Origin: a virus
IMG/VR virus record: IMGVR_UViG_3300030329_004691
Coordinates: 1-38,527 of that record
DNA: 38,527 nucleotides
Strand: one strand, 5' to 3'
Below, in pieces: positions 7,663 to 14,282 of the stretch (position 1 is its first letter; the number at the start of each line of letters is the position of its first letter). The notes below the pieces were generated by a model, which saw only the letters and a list, made by a program, of their open reading frames with translations, was not told where the DNA came from and searched no databases. Made by a program: the position numbers and the translations under genes.

Positions 7663-8148
7663 CTAGCCTGGGCTCGGTAACTTTTTCCTTTCATCCCGGA
7701 GCAGAACCCGGAGGCCTGCCACTCGGGCCATCGTATCTGCATGGTCCTGACGTTCCCGGACGTCGAGCTTCTCCATGGGAGTGTTCACCAATCGGGAGAA
7801 CGCCTTTCTCATACTTTTCTGGAGTTTGGTATGCAGTGTTTTTTCAGCATATTCTGCTTGCTGCTGAGGCTGCAGGATCCGGTATCCAATACCCCACTCT
7901 GAGACCAAACATATCTTTTCTTCCTGGAGGAGATATTCCTTCAGCTGTTCCATGTTCGCCATGTATGCGAGCTGGATCGAATCGAACTTATGTTTCGGCA
8001 TATCATCGGGAGGCTGCTCCAATCCCAGGGCTTCAAAAAACCATGAGTGTTCGATGATATCGTCAGGAGTGAATTCCTCCTCGAGGAACCGTTTGGCTGC
8101 TTCTCTCCATGCCGGGAAGAGCTGCATCATTTCATCAGTTTCATTCAT
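7663..8148 (-). CDS. Conserved-looking early phage protein, unknown function
   Basis: This 161-residue, mainly helical acidic protein begins MNETDEMMQLFPAW. Its central stretch MPKHKFDSIQLAYMANMEQL and its C-terminus (RERQDHADTMARVAGLRVLL) are amphipathic, while the C-terminal tip is basic. The start is supported by AAGGAAACA immediately upstream, which is also the terminal element of a pentamer array. It is flanked by pentamer arrays on both sides, between the RAMP-like gene and the small coiled-coil gene. I do not recognise its family. Confidence 0.75.
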   Translation of the reverse strand: MNETDEMMQLFPAWREAAKRFLEEEFTPDDIIEHSWFFEALGLEQPPDDMPKHKFDSIQLAYMANMEQLKEYLLQEEKICLVSEWGIGYRILQPQQQAEYAEKTLHTKLQKSMRKAFSRLVNTPMEKLDVRERQDHADTMARVAGLRVLLRDERKKLPSPG

Positions 8149-8154
8149 TGTTTC

Positions 8155-8341
8155 CTTGCTTAGTCTTGTCTTGCACTGTCAAGCAAAGCCCGGACGAGCT
8201 CCGTCGAGCCCGGCGTGGCATCGCTGAGTTTAATTCGTTTATTCCTTGCTTAGTCGAGTCTTGCCGTCGCTTGGCCCAGACGAGCTCTGCGCGGCCCAGC
8301 AAGGCATGGCGGCGCATCGCCTTGCATTACCGTGCCATGGG
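8155..8341 (-). repeat. GC-rich phased pentamer arrays (two blocks)
   Basis: Two blocks of minus-strand NNNGC/NNNAC pentamers (for example catgc-cttgc-tgggc and cacgc-cgggc-tcgac) lie between the stop at 8342 and the start at 8148. A separator CAAGGAATAAACGAATTAAA at about 8229-8248 divides them, like those in the larger array. The second block ends in TAAGC-AAGGA, which provides the ribosome-binding site of the next gene. Confidence 0.85.
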
Positions 8342-8911
8342 TCAATCTTTAACAATTTCAAATCGTCCATATCTTGGACGGTAATCGCAGATGCCGACGA
8401 AATCCCCAGCGGTTTTGATGTAGCCGAGAATATCATTCATGTTGAGCAGCTCATCGGATGCGAGGAGCGTGAATGAGATTGCCCACTCATGGAAAATCGG
8501 GCGGCATCGCATGATTCTTTTCTTCTGGAGAACGACCGATCTCATGTCTGAAAATTTATCACGCTGCTTCCACAATCCTTCGATATCCCGAGGACCGGAA
8601 TATTGCAGTTTGATTTTCTGTTCCATAACCTGGAGACCTCGCTGGATGTTTCGTCCCATGCGGACGAATTTGGCACCGTCTCGAATCATCGCCTCGACGT
8701 TTTCACCAGGGATGACCGGACCCTCTTCATTCATGTAGAGCTGACCCTCCCACTCGAGGCGGGCGATCTGCTCGAGATCTTCGTCGGTTTTCTTTCTTTT
8801 GCCGGTTAGTTCCTTGATCTGTTTTGATAACGGATCGAGTGGATTCGCGCATCGTTCGCTCGACATGAGCAGGGGTGTTACCCCTTTAATTTTTATTTCT
8901 TCTTTAATCAT
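8342..8911 (-). CDS. Phage protein, possible RAMP/Cas7-like fold
   Basis: This 189-residue protein has a beta-strand N-terminus (IKIKGVTPLLMSS), the segment ANPLDPLSKQIKELTGKRKK, a loop VIPGENVEAMIRDGAK and a C-terminal DYRPRYGRFEIV. I recognise this as a widespread phage protein type seen near recombination genes. The strand-helix arrangement and closing glycine-rich strand are reminiscent of RRM/RAMP nucleic-acid-binding proteins, but that is inference from pattern and not a verified homology. It lies downstream of SSB and upstream of a pentamer array. The start ATG has a weak AGAAG upstream. Confidence 0.6.
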   Translation of the reverse strand: MIKEEIKIKGVTPLLMSSERCANPLDPLSKQIKELTGKRKKTDEDLEQIARLEWEGQLYMNEEGPVIPGENVEAMIRDGAKFVRMGRNIQRGLQVMEQKIKLQYSGPRDIEGLWKQRDKFSDMRSVVLQKKRIMRCRPIFHEWAISFTLLASDELLNMNDILGYIKTAGDFVGICDYRPRYGRFEIVKD

Positions 8912-9070
8912 TTTGCTTCTCGATTAAATTAAGGTTTGTGCTCAGGGAGGATCCTGGCTCATGAGAAAAGCCGATGCTGATCCTTAGCAGGAAACGAAAA
9001 GGGTCTAATGTCGCTGCACAAGGGATGGCAGTGAAAGGAGTGACCCAACCTGGTTTACCCCGAGCTGATT

Positions 9071-9427
9071 TTATTCGTGATCTTCCATCCTTTTGACGTT
9101 ATGCAGCCAGTTGACTTTGAAGGCCTTGATCTCGGTTTTATATTTCTTCTCCCCGGTTTCCCGGTCCTCCCAGCTGCGGGTCTGGAGAGCTCCTTCGACG
9201 TAGAGCAGCGTCCCGGCTTTGCAGTATTCCATCATCAGATCTGCAGTGCGTCCGAAGATGGCGCAGTCATGCCACTCGGTTCGCTCCTGGGGATCGCCAC
9301 TCTTGCTGGTCCATTTGTCCGTTGTCGCAACAGAAAAATTACAGACCGAATCTCCGCCTTGAGTATAATTAATCTCAGGATCTTGCCCGAGATTGCCTAT
9401 CAGCATCACCTTATTCAGACTCGGCAT
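9071..9427 (-). CDS. ssb: Single-stranded DNA-binding protein
   Basis: This 118-residue OB-fold protein begins MPSLNKVMLIGNLGQDPEI and continues with VCNFSVATTDKW, ERTEWHDCAIFGRTADLM and LLYVEGALQTRSW, the standard SSB strand order. The usual acidic DIPF-type tail is missing and it ends MEDHE, so host SSB partners may not be engaged in the normal way. GGAAGGAA lies just upstream of the ATG. The 159 bases after its stop contain no gene or clear signal that I can see. It belongs to the ERF/VRR-NUC recombination module. Confidence 0.95.
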   Translation of the reverse strand: MPSLNKVMLIGNLGQDPEINYTQGGDSVCNFSVATTDKWTSKSGDPQERTEWHDCAIFGRTADLMMEYCKAGTLLYVEGALQTRSWEDRETGEKKYKTEIKAFKVNWLHNVKRMEDHE

Positions 9428-9581
9428 CGATTCCTTCCCAAAACCCTCTGACGGCTTTATTGACTCCTCTGTCTATTTTCCTTTGAACAAAACTTTCATC
9501 ATCTTCACGCGGTTCGTCGTCGCTTCCCTTATAATCCAGGTCGCAGCCATCCGGGCCGATTATGTCTTTTATGTCATGCAT
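9411..9581 (-). CDS. Small acidic protein between ERF and SSB genes
   Basis: This 56-residue frame begins MHDIKDIIGPDGCDLDYKG and is rich in Asp and Glu, ending FWEGIDAESE. Its ATG overlaps the last 8 bases of the ERF gene, has AAAGGAA at ideal spacing, and its stop lies inside the SSB start region (17-base overlap). It fills the only gap between two coupled genes, so it is probably real. No family is recognised; it could be a regulator or partner of the annealing proteins. Confidence 0.75.
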   Translation of the reverse strand: MHDIKDIIGPDGCDLDYKGSDDEPREDDESFVQRKIDRGVNKAVRGFWEGIDAESE

Positions 9582-10473
9582 TGAGTTCCTTTCTCTGATG
9601 TTTAATTAAACCCTCGAGATACTGTCGTGCAGCATCATCGATTTTTTTCTCATCAAATTCGTTTTGTACTCTGACCGCGAGACCATCAATGGACTCTGCA
9701 GTTTTCTGCCGTGGGATCTGAAGACCAAGGATCTTGGTGATTCCATCGGGTTTGTACTCAGCAGGCGGATCCGCTGCTGGGGAGGATTCAACAACTTCGC
9801 TTCCGGGGAAGGTTTCCAAAACCGTCTCAACCAGTTCCTCGGTTTTCGTATTGTGATCGAACTCGAAGGCCTCCTTCATCGCGCCCTTGAATTCCTTATT
9901 CACTTGTTTCTCTTTTTCCTTTTTTTCCTTTTCCCAATCCTTAGCCTGCTCGGATGGTTTCCTAGAAGCTTTGGACCTGGTGGATTTCGGTTTCTCTTCC
10001 TTCTTATCCCGCTCCATGGCTTTCTCACCATCGTCGTCGTCACCAGGTGCCAAGCCGACCATCGCCTGGTAGCAATATCGGCGGGCATAGGTGAGCGCGG
10101 ATCCCCGACCCTGGGCGGTCTGCTCCTTGATCTCCATCTTATATGCGAACCGGATATATTCTCCGGAGGAGTGGGTCATCATGGTGTAAAGGATATCGTC
10201 GGTCGGCATCTGAACCACGGCGAGCCCATGACTTCCAAGTATCTGCGAAGCAGCATCCAGGGAGGCGTCGAGCGTAGAATATTTTTTCCCGAAGTGGGGA
10301 TTGGTTGCGTCCTTCGCAACCGTTGTGTTCATCTCTTTTTTGACTGCACTTAATGCCTTCGGGAGCTCCTTGAATGGATCCGAAAAATCCATATCTTTGA
10401 AGGCCACGTTGTTATAAACGACCTCCGTTTCCGGTTTGGTGTATCTCATCTGGGGATCGTACTGTTCATCCAT
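9574..10473 (-). CDS. erf: ERF-family single-strand annealing recombinase
   Basis: This 299-residue protein carries the ERF core at about residues 30-155: NPHFGKKYSTLDASLDAA, LGSHGLAVVQ, HSSGEYIRFAYKME and GRGSALTYARRYCYQAM, followed by the acidic GDDDDGE. ERF proteins anneal complementary single strands and circularise or recombine phage DNA, working with SSB and an exonuclease. A long Lys/Glu-rich linker (about 160-210) leads to a C-terminal helical domain. The start overlaps the preceding stop by one base (TAATG). It is part of a recombination module with SSB and a VRR-NUC nuclease. Identification is secure. Confidence 0.93.
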   Translation of the reverse strand: MDEQYDPQMRYTKPETEVVYNNVAFKDMDFSDPFKELPKALSAVKKEMNTTVAKDATNPHFGKKYSTLDASLDAASQILGSHGLAVVQMPTDDILYTMMTHSSGEYIRFAYKMEIKEQTAQGRGSALTYARRYCYQAMVGLAPGDDDDGEKAMERDKKEEKPKSTRSKASRKPSEQAKDWEKEKKEKEKQVNKEFKGAMKEAFEFDHNTKTEELVETVLETFPGSEVVESSPAADPPAEYKPDGITKILGLQIPRQKTAESIDGLAVRVQNEFDEKKIDDAARQYLEGLIKHQRKELNA

Positions 10474-10709
10474 TATTCTTCTCCGTTGTGTCCATAGGAT
10501 TCATCCATACCCATGCCTGCAGAGGCCAGGGCTTCCTCATCATCGAGGTAGTTGTCAGGACCGACCGGCTCATCATCGCCGTTGTCCCGGTTTGCTTCTT
10601 CATCCTGGAGGCAATTCCAGCAAGTGATGCTGCCGCCCAGGTCTCGCCATTCGTTGCCATCTTTGGCATCAAAATAATCATCGCAGTCGTTGCATCTCAT
10701 CCAGCTCAT
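10473..10709 (-). CDS. Small zinc-knuckle acidic protein
   Basis: This 78-residue protein has two C-x-x-C pairs (MRCNDCDDYF and ITCWNCLQD), which probably bind one zinc ion, followed by a very acidic tail. GAGAGG lies just upstream of the ATG. It overlaps the end of the VRR-NUC gene by 32 bases and its stop overlaps the ERF start. Such zinc-ribbon proteins occur in phage recombination operons, but no specific function is known to me. Confidence 0.8.
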   Translation of the reverse strand: MSWMRCNDCDDYFDAKDGNEWRDLGGSITCWNCLQDEEANRDNGDDEPVGPDNYLDDEEALASAGMGMDESYGHNGEE

Positions 10710-11118
10710 TTATCCTCTCAGTTGTTTTTTTCCTCACGTCGTGGATCGCAGCAGCTGCATCATCAACCGAGCGGACGACATAATAGTTTTCAACGCGTTG
10801 CTCGAATTCCTTCTGCGAAGCCTGCTGCCTTCCTTTTTTGGCTTTGACTTCCAGCCAACATGAAACCGGGATTCCCCAGACCATCAGCTGCACATATATG
10901 TCAGCAATGCCTTTTTCCGCCGCCGGTCGATATTTCCCCGGCTGTCCATGGATTGGGATCCCCATGACGTTCATCCGAAACATCTCGATGCCTTTGGTGA
11001 CGGCACCGTATTGAAGGATCGCCTTCTGGATCCCGGCTTCAGTTTCCTTGAGGACCAAATCGAGCTTCCATCTTCGCGACGAAATCATCGCGGCGTTTCT
11101 GGACCGCCTGAATCGCAT
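10678..11118 (-). CDS. VRR-NUC domain nuclease
   Basis: This 146-residue protein has the VRR-NUC (PD-(D/E)XK superfamily) pattern: ETEAGIQKAILQYG at about 25-38, then RPAAEKGIADIYVQ, the catalytic E-x-K in SCWLEVKAKKGRQ, and closing SQKEFEQRVENYYVVRSVDDA. Members are structure-specific DNA nucleases that cut junctions or flaps; the location beside ERF and SSB fits recombination or replication intermediate processing. ATG 11118 has GGA about 9 bases upstream; an ATG at 11088 is an alternative start. Confidence 0.88.
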   Translation of the reverse strand: MRFRRSRNAAMISSRRWKLDLVLKETEAGIQKAILQYGAVTKGIEMFRMNVMGIPIHGQPGKYRPAAEKGIADIYVQLMVWGIPVSCWLEVKAKKGRQQASQKEFEQRVENYYVVRSVDDAAAAIHDVRKKTTERINELDEMQRLR

Positions 11119-11260
11119 CTGTTTTTTCCAGCTCCGGGCCGATCAGTTTATTGAAATGAGCCAGGGTTAATTTGAGGTCGAGCATCTCCCTGGTGTTTTC
11201 TTCCAGAGCTCTTATTTTCCGTTCCTCAATTTTTTTTTCGTCCTGGTCCATTTTTTTCAT
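11039..11260 (-). CDS. Small coiled-coil protein, first gene of the leftward operon
   Basis: This 73-residue protein is highly charged and almost entirely helical (EERKIRALEENTREMLDL), consistent with a coiled coil. It overlaps the VRR-NUC start by 80 bases. Being the first leftward gene after the divergent control region, it should be expressed earliest. The ATG at 11260 lacks a clear ribosome site, and an ATG three codons later is an alternative. No function is recognised. Confidence 0.65.
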   Translation of the reverse strand: MKKMDQDEKKIEERKIRALEENTREMLDLKLTLAHFNKLIGPELEKTDAIQAVQKRRDDFVAKMEARFGPQGN

Positions 11261-11267
11261 TATTTAT

Positions 11268-11297
11268 TTGACATTCACGAACAAATACGAATATAAT
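11268..11297 (+). promoter_or_regulatory. Consensus sigma70-type promoter for integrase
   Basis: A perfect TTGACA (11268-11273) and a perfect TATAAT (11292-11297) are separated by 18 bases, pointing at the integrase 75 bases downstream. The region between the two divergent operons is strongly AT-rich. Transcription should begin near 11304. Confidence 0.75.
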
Positions 11298-11318
11298 GAG
11301 TATAAATAAATCATATTG

Positions 11319-11345
11319 AGTGATATTTGATCACTTGATATCACT
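11319..11345. promoter_or_regulatory. Operator-like repeats between divergent operons
   Basis: AGTGAT, a 5-base spacer and ATCACT (11319-11335) form a perfect inverted repeat. A further direct ATCACT lies 10 bases downstream (11340-11345), one helical turn away. It lies between the integrase promoter and start codon, and upstream of the leftward genes. It is a plausible binding site for the HTH repressor or the Xis-like protein. Confidence 0.55.
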
Positions 11346-11372
11346 TAGACGAACCCAAAATCAAGGGAAAAA

Positions 11373-12743
11373 ATGAAAACCAAATCAAATTTTATTAAGA
11401 AATGGGCTAAAGCTGGCGGGAACCAACGCGGCGAAAATTTTCAATTGAAGCCGGTTGATAAAAGAATTCATACCGTCAAAGACATACCTAATCTCCAAGC
11501 CGACCAGGTCAAAGTTATCGCGATCGTTGGCGGTCATAATGGTCAGAGAAAAACCCTCAGCACCGTTGCCGAGCTCGAGCAGCAGGAGCAGCCTTATATC
11601 TGGCTTCAGCAGCAGATTGAAAAGTTTGAAGCTAATCGAACTGCACCAGCATCTAAACGTGCAGCAGCTCCGATCGATGCCTTCAGTCTCCCACTTTCTA
11701 ATCTCATCCGACGTTTCAAAACTGATCACGTCAGCAAACTGAGATCAGCGCGGGATTATGAATACGCGCTCGGTCTTTGGGATGCTGAGATCGGTCATCT
11801 TCCGGTTGACCAGGTTAAAGCAACTCATATTGAGAAGTTCAAAAATGATCTGCTCAATCGCGCTCCTTCCGTCGGCACCTCCGGAAACAAAAAGCTGACC
11901 AATAAGAGTGTCAGAAACTATCTCTCAATTTTAAGTTCAGCTTTTAACTTCGGTCAAAAACTTGGCGTCGAGCTGGTGAGGCCTGGAAACAATCCGGTCA
12001 AGCTGATTGATTGGCCTGAAATCAAAGGCGAGCATGATAATAAAAGAACCGAGGTTCTGCTTCGCGGATCCGATGAGCTTACTTCACTGGTCGAGCAGCT
12101 GAACCTTTCAGAATCACGCGACCTGAAAGATTTCGTTTTGTTCTGCTTAATCACCGGCGTTCGTCAGTCGGAAGCATACGGACTGACCTGGGAAAACGTG
12201 GACCTGGAACATGGCTATGTTCACCTGAATCAAGCACTTCGCAGAAACGTCGTCGAAGGCGTTGACGAAGATGGGAATTTCATCTACGCGAAGAATGAAA
12301 ACGGTGGCAAGCGCGTGATCACCAAAGGCCTCAAAAATAATTCCGACAAAAGGGTTATCCACCTGGATCAGTTCCCTTCAGTCAAAAAGCTTTTAGTGAG
12401 CCGCAAAGCAGCAGCTGCGGAACGTCAGATTGCCGGTGGCGAAGCTGAAGATCGCGTGTTCCCCCAGGATATTAAAAAAGCCTGGAATAAGGTTCTGAAA
12501 CGCGCAGGCCTCCGGAAGGATGGTGCTGGAAACAAAACCGACGATCTTGTTTTCCATACCCTCCGCCACTCGGCAGCGACCTGGCAAGTTCAGGATGGGA
12601 TCCCCTTGTTTCAGGTTTCCCATTTTCTTGGACACAAGAATCTTCAATCAGTTTCCCGATACGCTCACTTCGATCCTTCCCAGGCTGAAGCGGGTGCAAG
12701 GACTGCGGAAGCTGGAGTGACCGCCGCCTTCGGCGCGATCTGA
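11373..12743 (+). CDS. int: Tyrosine site-specific integrase
   Basis: This 456-residue recombinase integrates phage DNA into the host chromosome. The catalytic set is complete: R264 in ITGVRQSEAYGL, a lysine in the NNSDKRVIHL strand (about K326), H405 and R408 in FHTLRHSAATW, H431 in FLGHKNLQSVSRYAHF, and the nucleophile Y440. A SAM-like core-binding domain lies at about 100-215, preceded by an N-terminal arm-binding region. AAGGGA precedes the ATG. It is read from a consensus promoter and ends at a strong terminator, so it is a single-gene unit. The likely attP, with repeated arm-like words, lies 1.4 kb downstream, beyond four other genes. Confidence 0.97.
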   Translation: MKTKSNFIKKWAKAGGNQRGENFQLKPVDKRIHTVKDIPNLQADQVKVIAIVGGHNGQRKTLSTVAELEQQEQPYIWLQQQIEKFEANRTAPASKRAAAPIDAFSLPLSNLIRRFKTDHVSKLRSARDYEYALGLWDAEIGHLPVDQVKATHIEKFKNDLLNRAPSVGTSGNKKLTNKSVRNYLSILSSAFNFGQKLGVELVRPGNNPVKLIDWPEIKGEHDNKRTEVLLRGSDELTSLVEQLNLSESRDLKDFVLFCLITGVRQSEAYGLTWENVDLEHGYVHLNQALRRNVVEGVDEDGNFIYAKNENGGKRVITKGLKNNSDKRVIHLDQFPSVKKLLVSRKAAAAERQIAGGEAEDRVFPQDIKKAWNKVLKRAGLRKDGAGNKTDDLVFHTLRHSAATWQVQDGIPLFQVSHFLGHKNLQSVSRYAHFDPSQAEAGARTAEAGVTAAFGAI

Positions 12744-12750
12744 TCCCCCC

Positions 12751-12775
12751 GGGGGCTTCGGCCCCCTTTAACTTT
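12751..12775 (+). terminator. Rho-independent terminator after integrase
   Basis: GGGGGC, loop TTCG and GCCCCC form a perfect 6-bp GC stem with the very stable UUCG tetraloop, followed by TTTAACTTT. It lies 8 bases after the integrase stop and separates int from the downstream genes. Confidence 0.85.
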
Positions 12776-12786
12776 CCGAAAACAAG

Positions 12787-13059
12787 ATGAATTATAAACA
12801 AATACAAAAGTTAGCCAATCAACTTGGAGTAGTAGTTCATGAAGACTTTTACTGGGATGAAGGGGTCTGGTATTGCGATATTGATGCTCCGGAAGGAAAA
12901 AGTTTTTCTGGTTGTGATTATCACTTCACAACATTCCCATGGGAAGACAAAGAAAAAAGTCTAAGCATCTCAACAGTCCGAGGTGAATTTGCAAAATACA
13001 TTAAATTTGAAGCATCTGAAATTGGTGATTGTCATTGCGGACACTGGGATGAAGAGTAG
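12787..13059 (+). CDS. Small protein of unknown function
   Basis: This 90-residue protein begins MNYKQIQKLANQLGV. It is rich in aromatic and acidic residues (WDEGVWYCDIDAPEGKSF) and ends with cysteine and histidine (GDCHCGHWDEE). It follows the integrase terminator, so it needs its own promoter. The DNA is more AT-rich than neighbouring phage genes, typical of lysogeny-expressed accessory (moron-like) genes. No family is recognised and no toxin or antitoxin motif is clear. Confidence 0.6.
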   Translation: MNYKQIQKLANQLGVVVHEDFYWDEGVWYCDIDAPEGKSFSGCDYHFTTFPWEDKEKSLSISTVRGEFAKYIKFEASEIGDCHCGHWDEE

Positions 13060-13090
13060 TAAATTCTTAACTTAACTTAACGAGGATGAT

Positions 13091-13330
13091 ATGACTCCAG
13101 ATATTTTTAACAAATATAATTCTGATTTTTTCTATCGTGAAGATGATGGGCATACCTACTATTTTTCACGCGCAGATAATGAGTGGATCTGCTTCCCAAC
13201 ATATGCCCACGGTGAGCCAGATTTTTCCGTAATGCATTATTTGAGTGACCTGGACCTGGTGGAAGAAGATCTCGAAAAATTAACCGCATGGCTGGAATCT
13301 AAGCATAAACTTAATAATGATTGCATTTGA
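13091..13330 (+). CDS. Small acidic protein of unknown function
   Basis: This 79-residue protein begins MTPDIFNKYNSDFFY. It is acidic and aromatic-rich (REDDGHTYYFSRADNEWICF) with a C-terminal helix (DLDLVEEDLEKLTAWLESKH). GAGGATG precedes the start. A short CTTAA repeat lies in the 31-base gap after the previous gene. It forms a pair with that gene between integrase and repressor. The function is unknown. Confidence 0.65.
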   Translation: MTPDIFNKYNSDFFYREDDGHTYYFSRADNEWICFPTYAHGEPDFSVMHYLSDLDLVEEDLEKLTAWLESKHKLNNDCI

Positions 13331-13355
13331 CTTTATTTGTGAACATTTGTATTGA
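13327..13355 (+). promoter_or_regulatory. Possible repressor promoter
   Basis: TTGACT and TATTGA are separated by 17 bases just upstream of the HTH gene. Transcription would start near 13362, giving an unusually short leader before the ATG at 13374, as seen for some phage repressors. The -10 element is not a strong match. Confidence 0.35.
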
Positions 13356-13373
13356 AAGGACGTGGATTTAAAA

Positions 13374-13712
13374 ATGGAAATCGGCAAACGGATCAAGAAG
13401 ATCCGACAAAATAAAAGCATGAAGCAAGAAGAATTCGGGGCCTTAATTGGATCGAACCGATCCGTTATCAGTCGCCTCGAATCGGGTCGGCAGCAGATCG
13501 ACCAGGAGATCTTAATGAAATTCTGGACGACTCTGAAGGTCTCGCCGCATTGGTTGATCACCGGAGAGGATCCTGGTGGAGTGGCTGAGGTTTCGAAATT
13601 AAAATCCGACCTTAAAGAGACACAACAAAATTTAGTAGAGATGAGGTCGCATCGCGATTCACTTGCTGAAATAATTCAACTTTTGAAGGATGCTGCTGGG
13701 ATGAAAAAATGA
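13374..13712 (+). CDS. XRE-family transcriptional repressor (CI/Cro-like)
   Basis: This 112-residue regulator begins MEIGKRIKKIRQNKSM. Its helix-turn-helix (MKQEEFGALIGSNRSVISRL, then ESGRQQIDQEILMKF) spans about residues 15-50, followed by SPHWLITGE, typical of XRE domains. The C-terminus is a heptad-like helix (KLKSDLKETQQNLVEMRSH) instead of an S24 autoprotease, so RecA-driven self-cleavage is not expected. It is probably a dimeric regulator of the divergent promoter region at 11.3 kb. ATG 13374 is preferred over GTG 13362, because the AAAGGA lies only one base before the GTG. Confidence 0.85.
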   Translation: MEIGKRIKKIRQNKSMKQEEFGALIGSNRSVISRLESGRQQIDQEILMKFWTTLKVSPHWLITGEDPGGVAEVSKLKSDLKETQQNLVEMRSHRDSLAEIIQLLKDAAGMKK

Positions 13713-13759
13713 ATCAGAAAGAGCCTTATATATAGGCCGATTATATTAAGGAGAAACTT

Positions 13760-14086
13760 ATGTATAACATCGATCATATCCAAATTCGATGCCCTTCAAA
13801 ACCTTCCTTCCATTCTCATCTTGTTCTCATGGATGATATTTTTCGCATTTCAAAAGAGCATGGAGTTGAAATGAAAATGCTAGAACATGATGAGACTCAG
13901 TTAATTTTCACCTGGGAAATCCAATACCATTATGCTTCGCAGCAGGCCCAGGCCATCCTGGCATGCATGGCACTTTTGTCTTCTCACCATGTGGTGCCTG
14001 GTGAAGTGGTTTACCAGAAACCAATTCAATCAGCTCAGGATCAACTGAAAAAATTCCGTTCTATTTTAGAAAATGCAGATGGGTAA
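13760..14086 (+). CDS. Small protein of unknown function next to attP
   Basis: This 108-residue protein begins MYNIDHIQIRCPSKP and alternates beta-like and helical segments (HLVLMDDIFRISKEHGVEMK, then QAQAILACMALLSSHHV). AAGGAGA gives a very good ribosome site. It is the last rightward gene before the attachment region, so it may be expressed from the prophage. An A+T-rich stretch in the 47-base gap upstream could hold its promoter. No family is recognised. Confidence 0.7.
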   Translation: MYNIDHIQIRCPSKPSFHSHLVLMDDIFRISKEHGVEMKMLEHDETQLIFTWEIQYHYASQQAQAILACMALLSSHHVVPGEVVYQKPIQSAQDQLKKFRSILENADG

Positions 14087-14174
14087 AAGAAACCAGAGGT
14101 TGCTTGAAATGGGTTCGCGTTTGGGTTCGCGTTTGGCCTTGGGTTCGCGTTGGTTCGCGTTTTTTAAAAAGCTA

Positions 14175-14199
14175 AACCGTTGCAAACACTGGGGTTGTG
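14175..14199 (+). repeat. Direct repeat, copy 1, beside tRNA-like core
   Basis: This 25-base sequence recurs at 14241-14265 with two mismatches; the shared invariant part is aaacactggggttgtg. The two copies are 66 bases apart and bracket the tRNA-like fragment. Confidence 0.9.
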
Positions 14200-14225
14200 G
14201 TCGGAGCGACTGGATTCGAACCTGC
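14198..14225 (-). other. tRNA 3'-end-like fragment (T arm, acceptor, CCA)
   Basis: Read on the minus strand this has GCAGG, loop TTCGAAT, CCAGT (T arm with one A-A mismatch), acceptor strand CGCTCCG, discriminator A and CCA. The rest of a tRNA (anticodon and D arms) is not recognisable upstream, so it is a fragment and not a functional tRNA. Integrating phages carry such 3' ends to restore the host tRNA gene. The amino acid identity cannot be decided. Confidence 0.75.
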
Positions 14226-14240
14226 CGCCCATAATCTGCG

Positions 14241-14265
14241 AACCTTTGAAAACACTGGGGTTGTG
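14241..14265 (+). repeat. Direct repeat, copy 2, beside tRNA-like core
   Basis: This is the partner of 14175-14199. It also contributes GGGGTTG to the stem of the terminator-like hairpin at 14257-14282. Confidence 0.9.
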
Positions 14266-14282
14266 CAATGCAACCCCCTTTT
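14257..14282 (+). terminator. Possible terminator of the rightward block
   Basis: GGGGTTG, a 7-base loop and CAACCCC make a perfect 7-bp stem followed by CTTTT on the plus strand. It lies at the meeting point of the two convergent transcription directions. The T run is short, so strength is uncertain. Confidence 0.5.

Noticed and set aside
8912-9070. Possible small gene or RNA in the gap between SSB and the RAMP-like gene
   Set aside because: Only very short frames and no convincing hairpin or promoter could be seen.
9664-10353. 229-codon plus-strand frame opposite erf
   Set aside because: It is antisense to a secure ERF gene, has no ribosome site and no recognisable domain.
14198-14236. 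A functional tRNA gene at the attachment region
   Set aside because: Only the T arm, acceptor strand and CCA are present, with a T-stem mismatch. No anticodon or D arm can be drawn.
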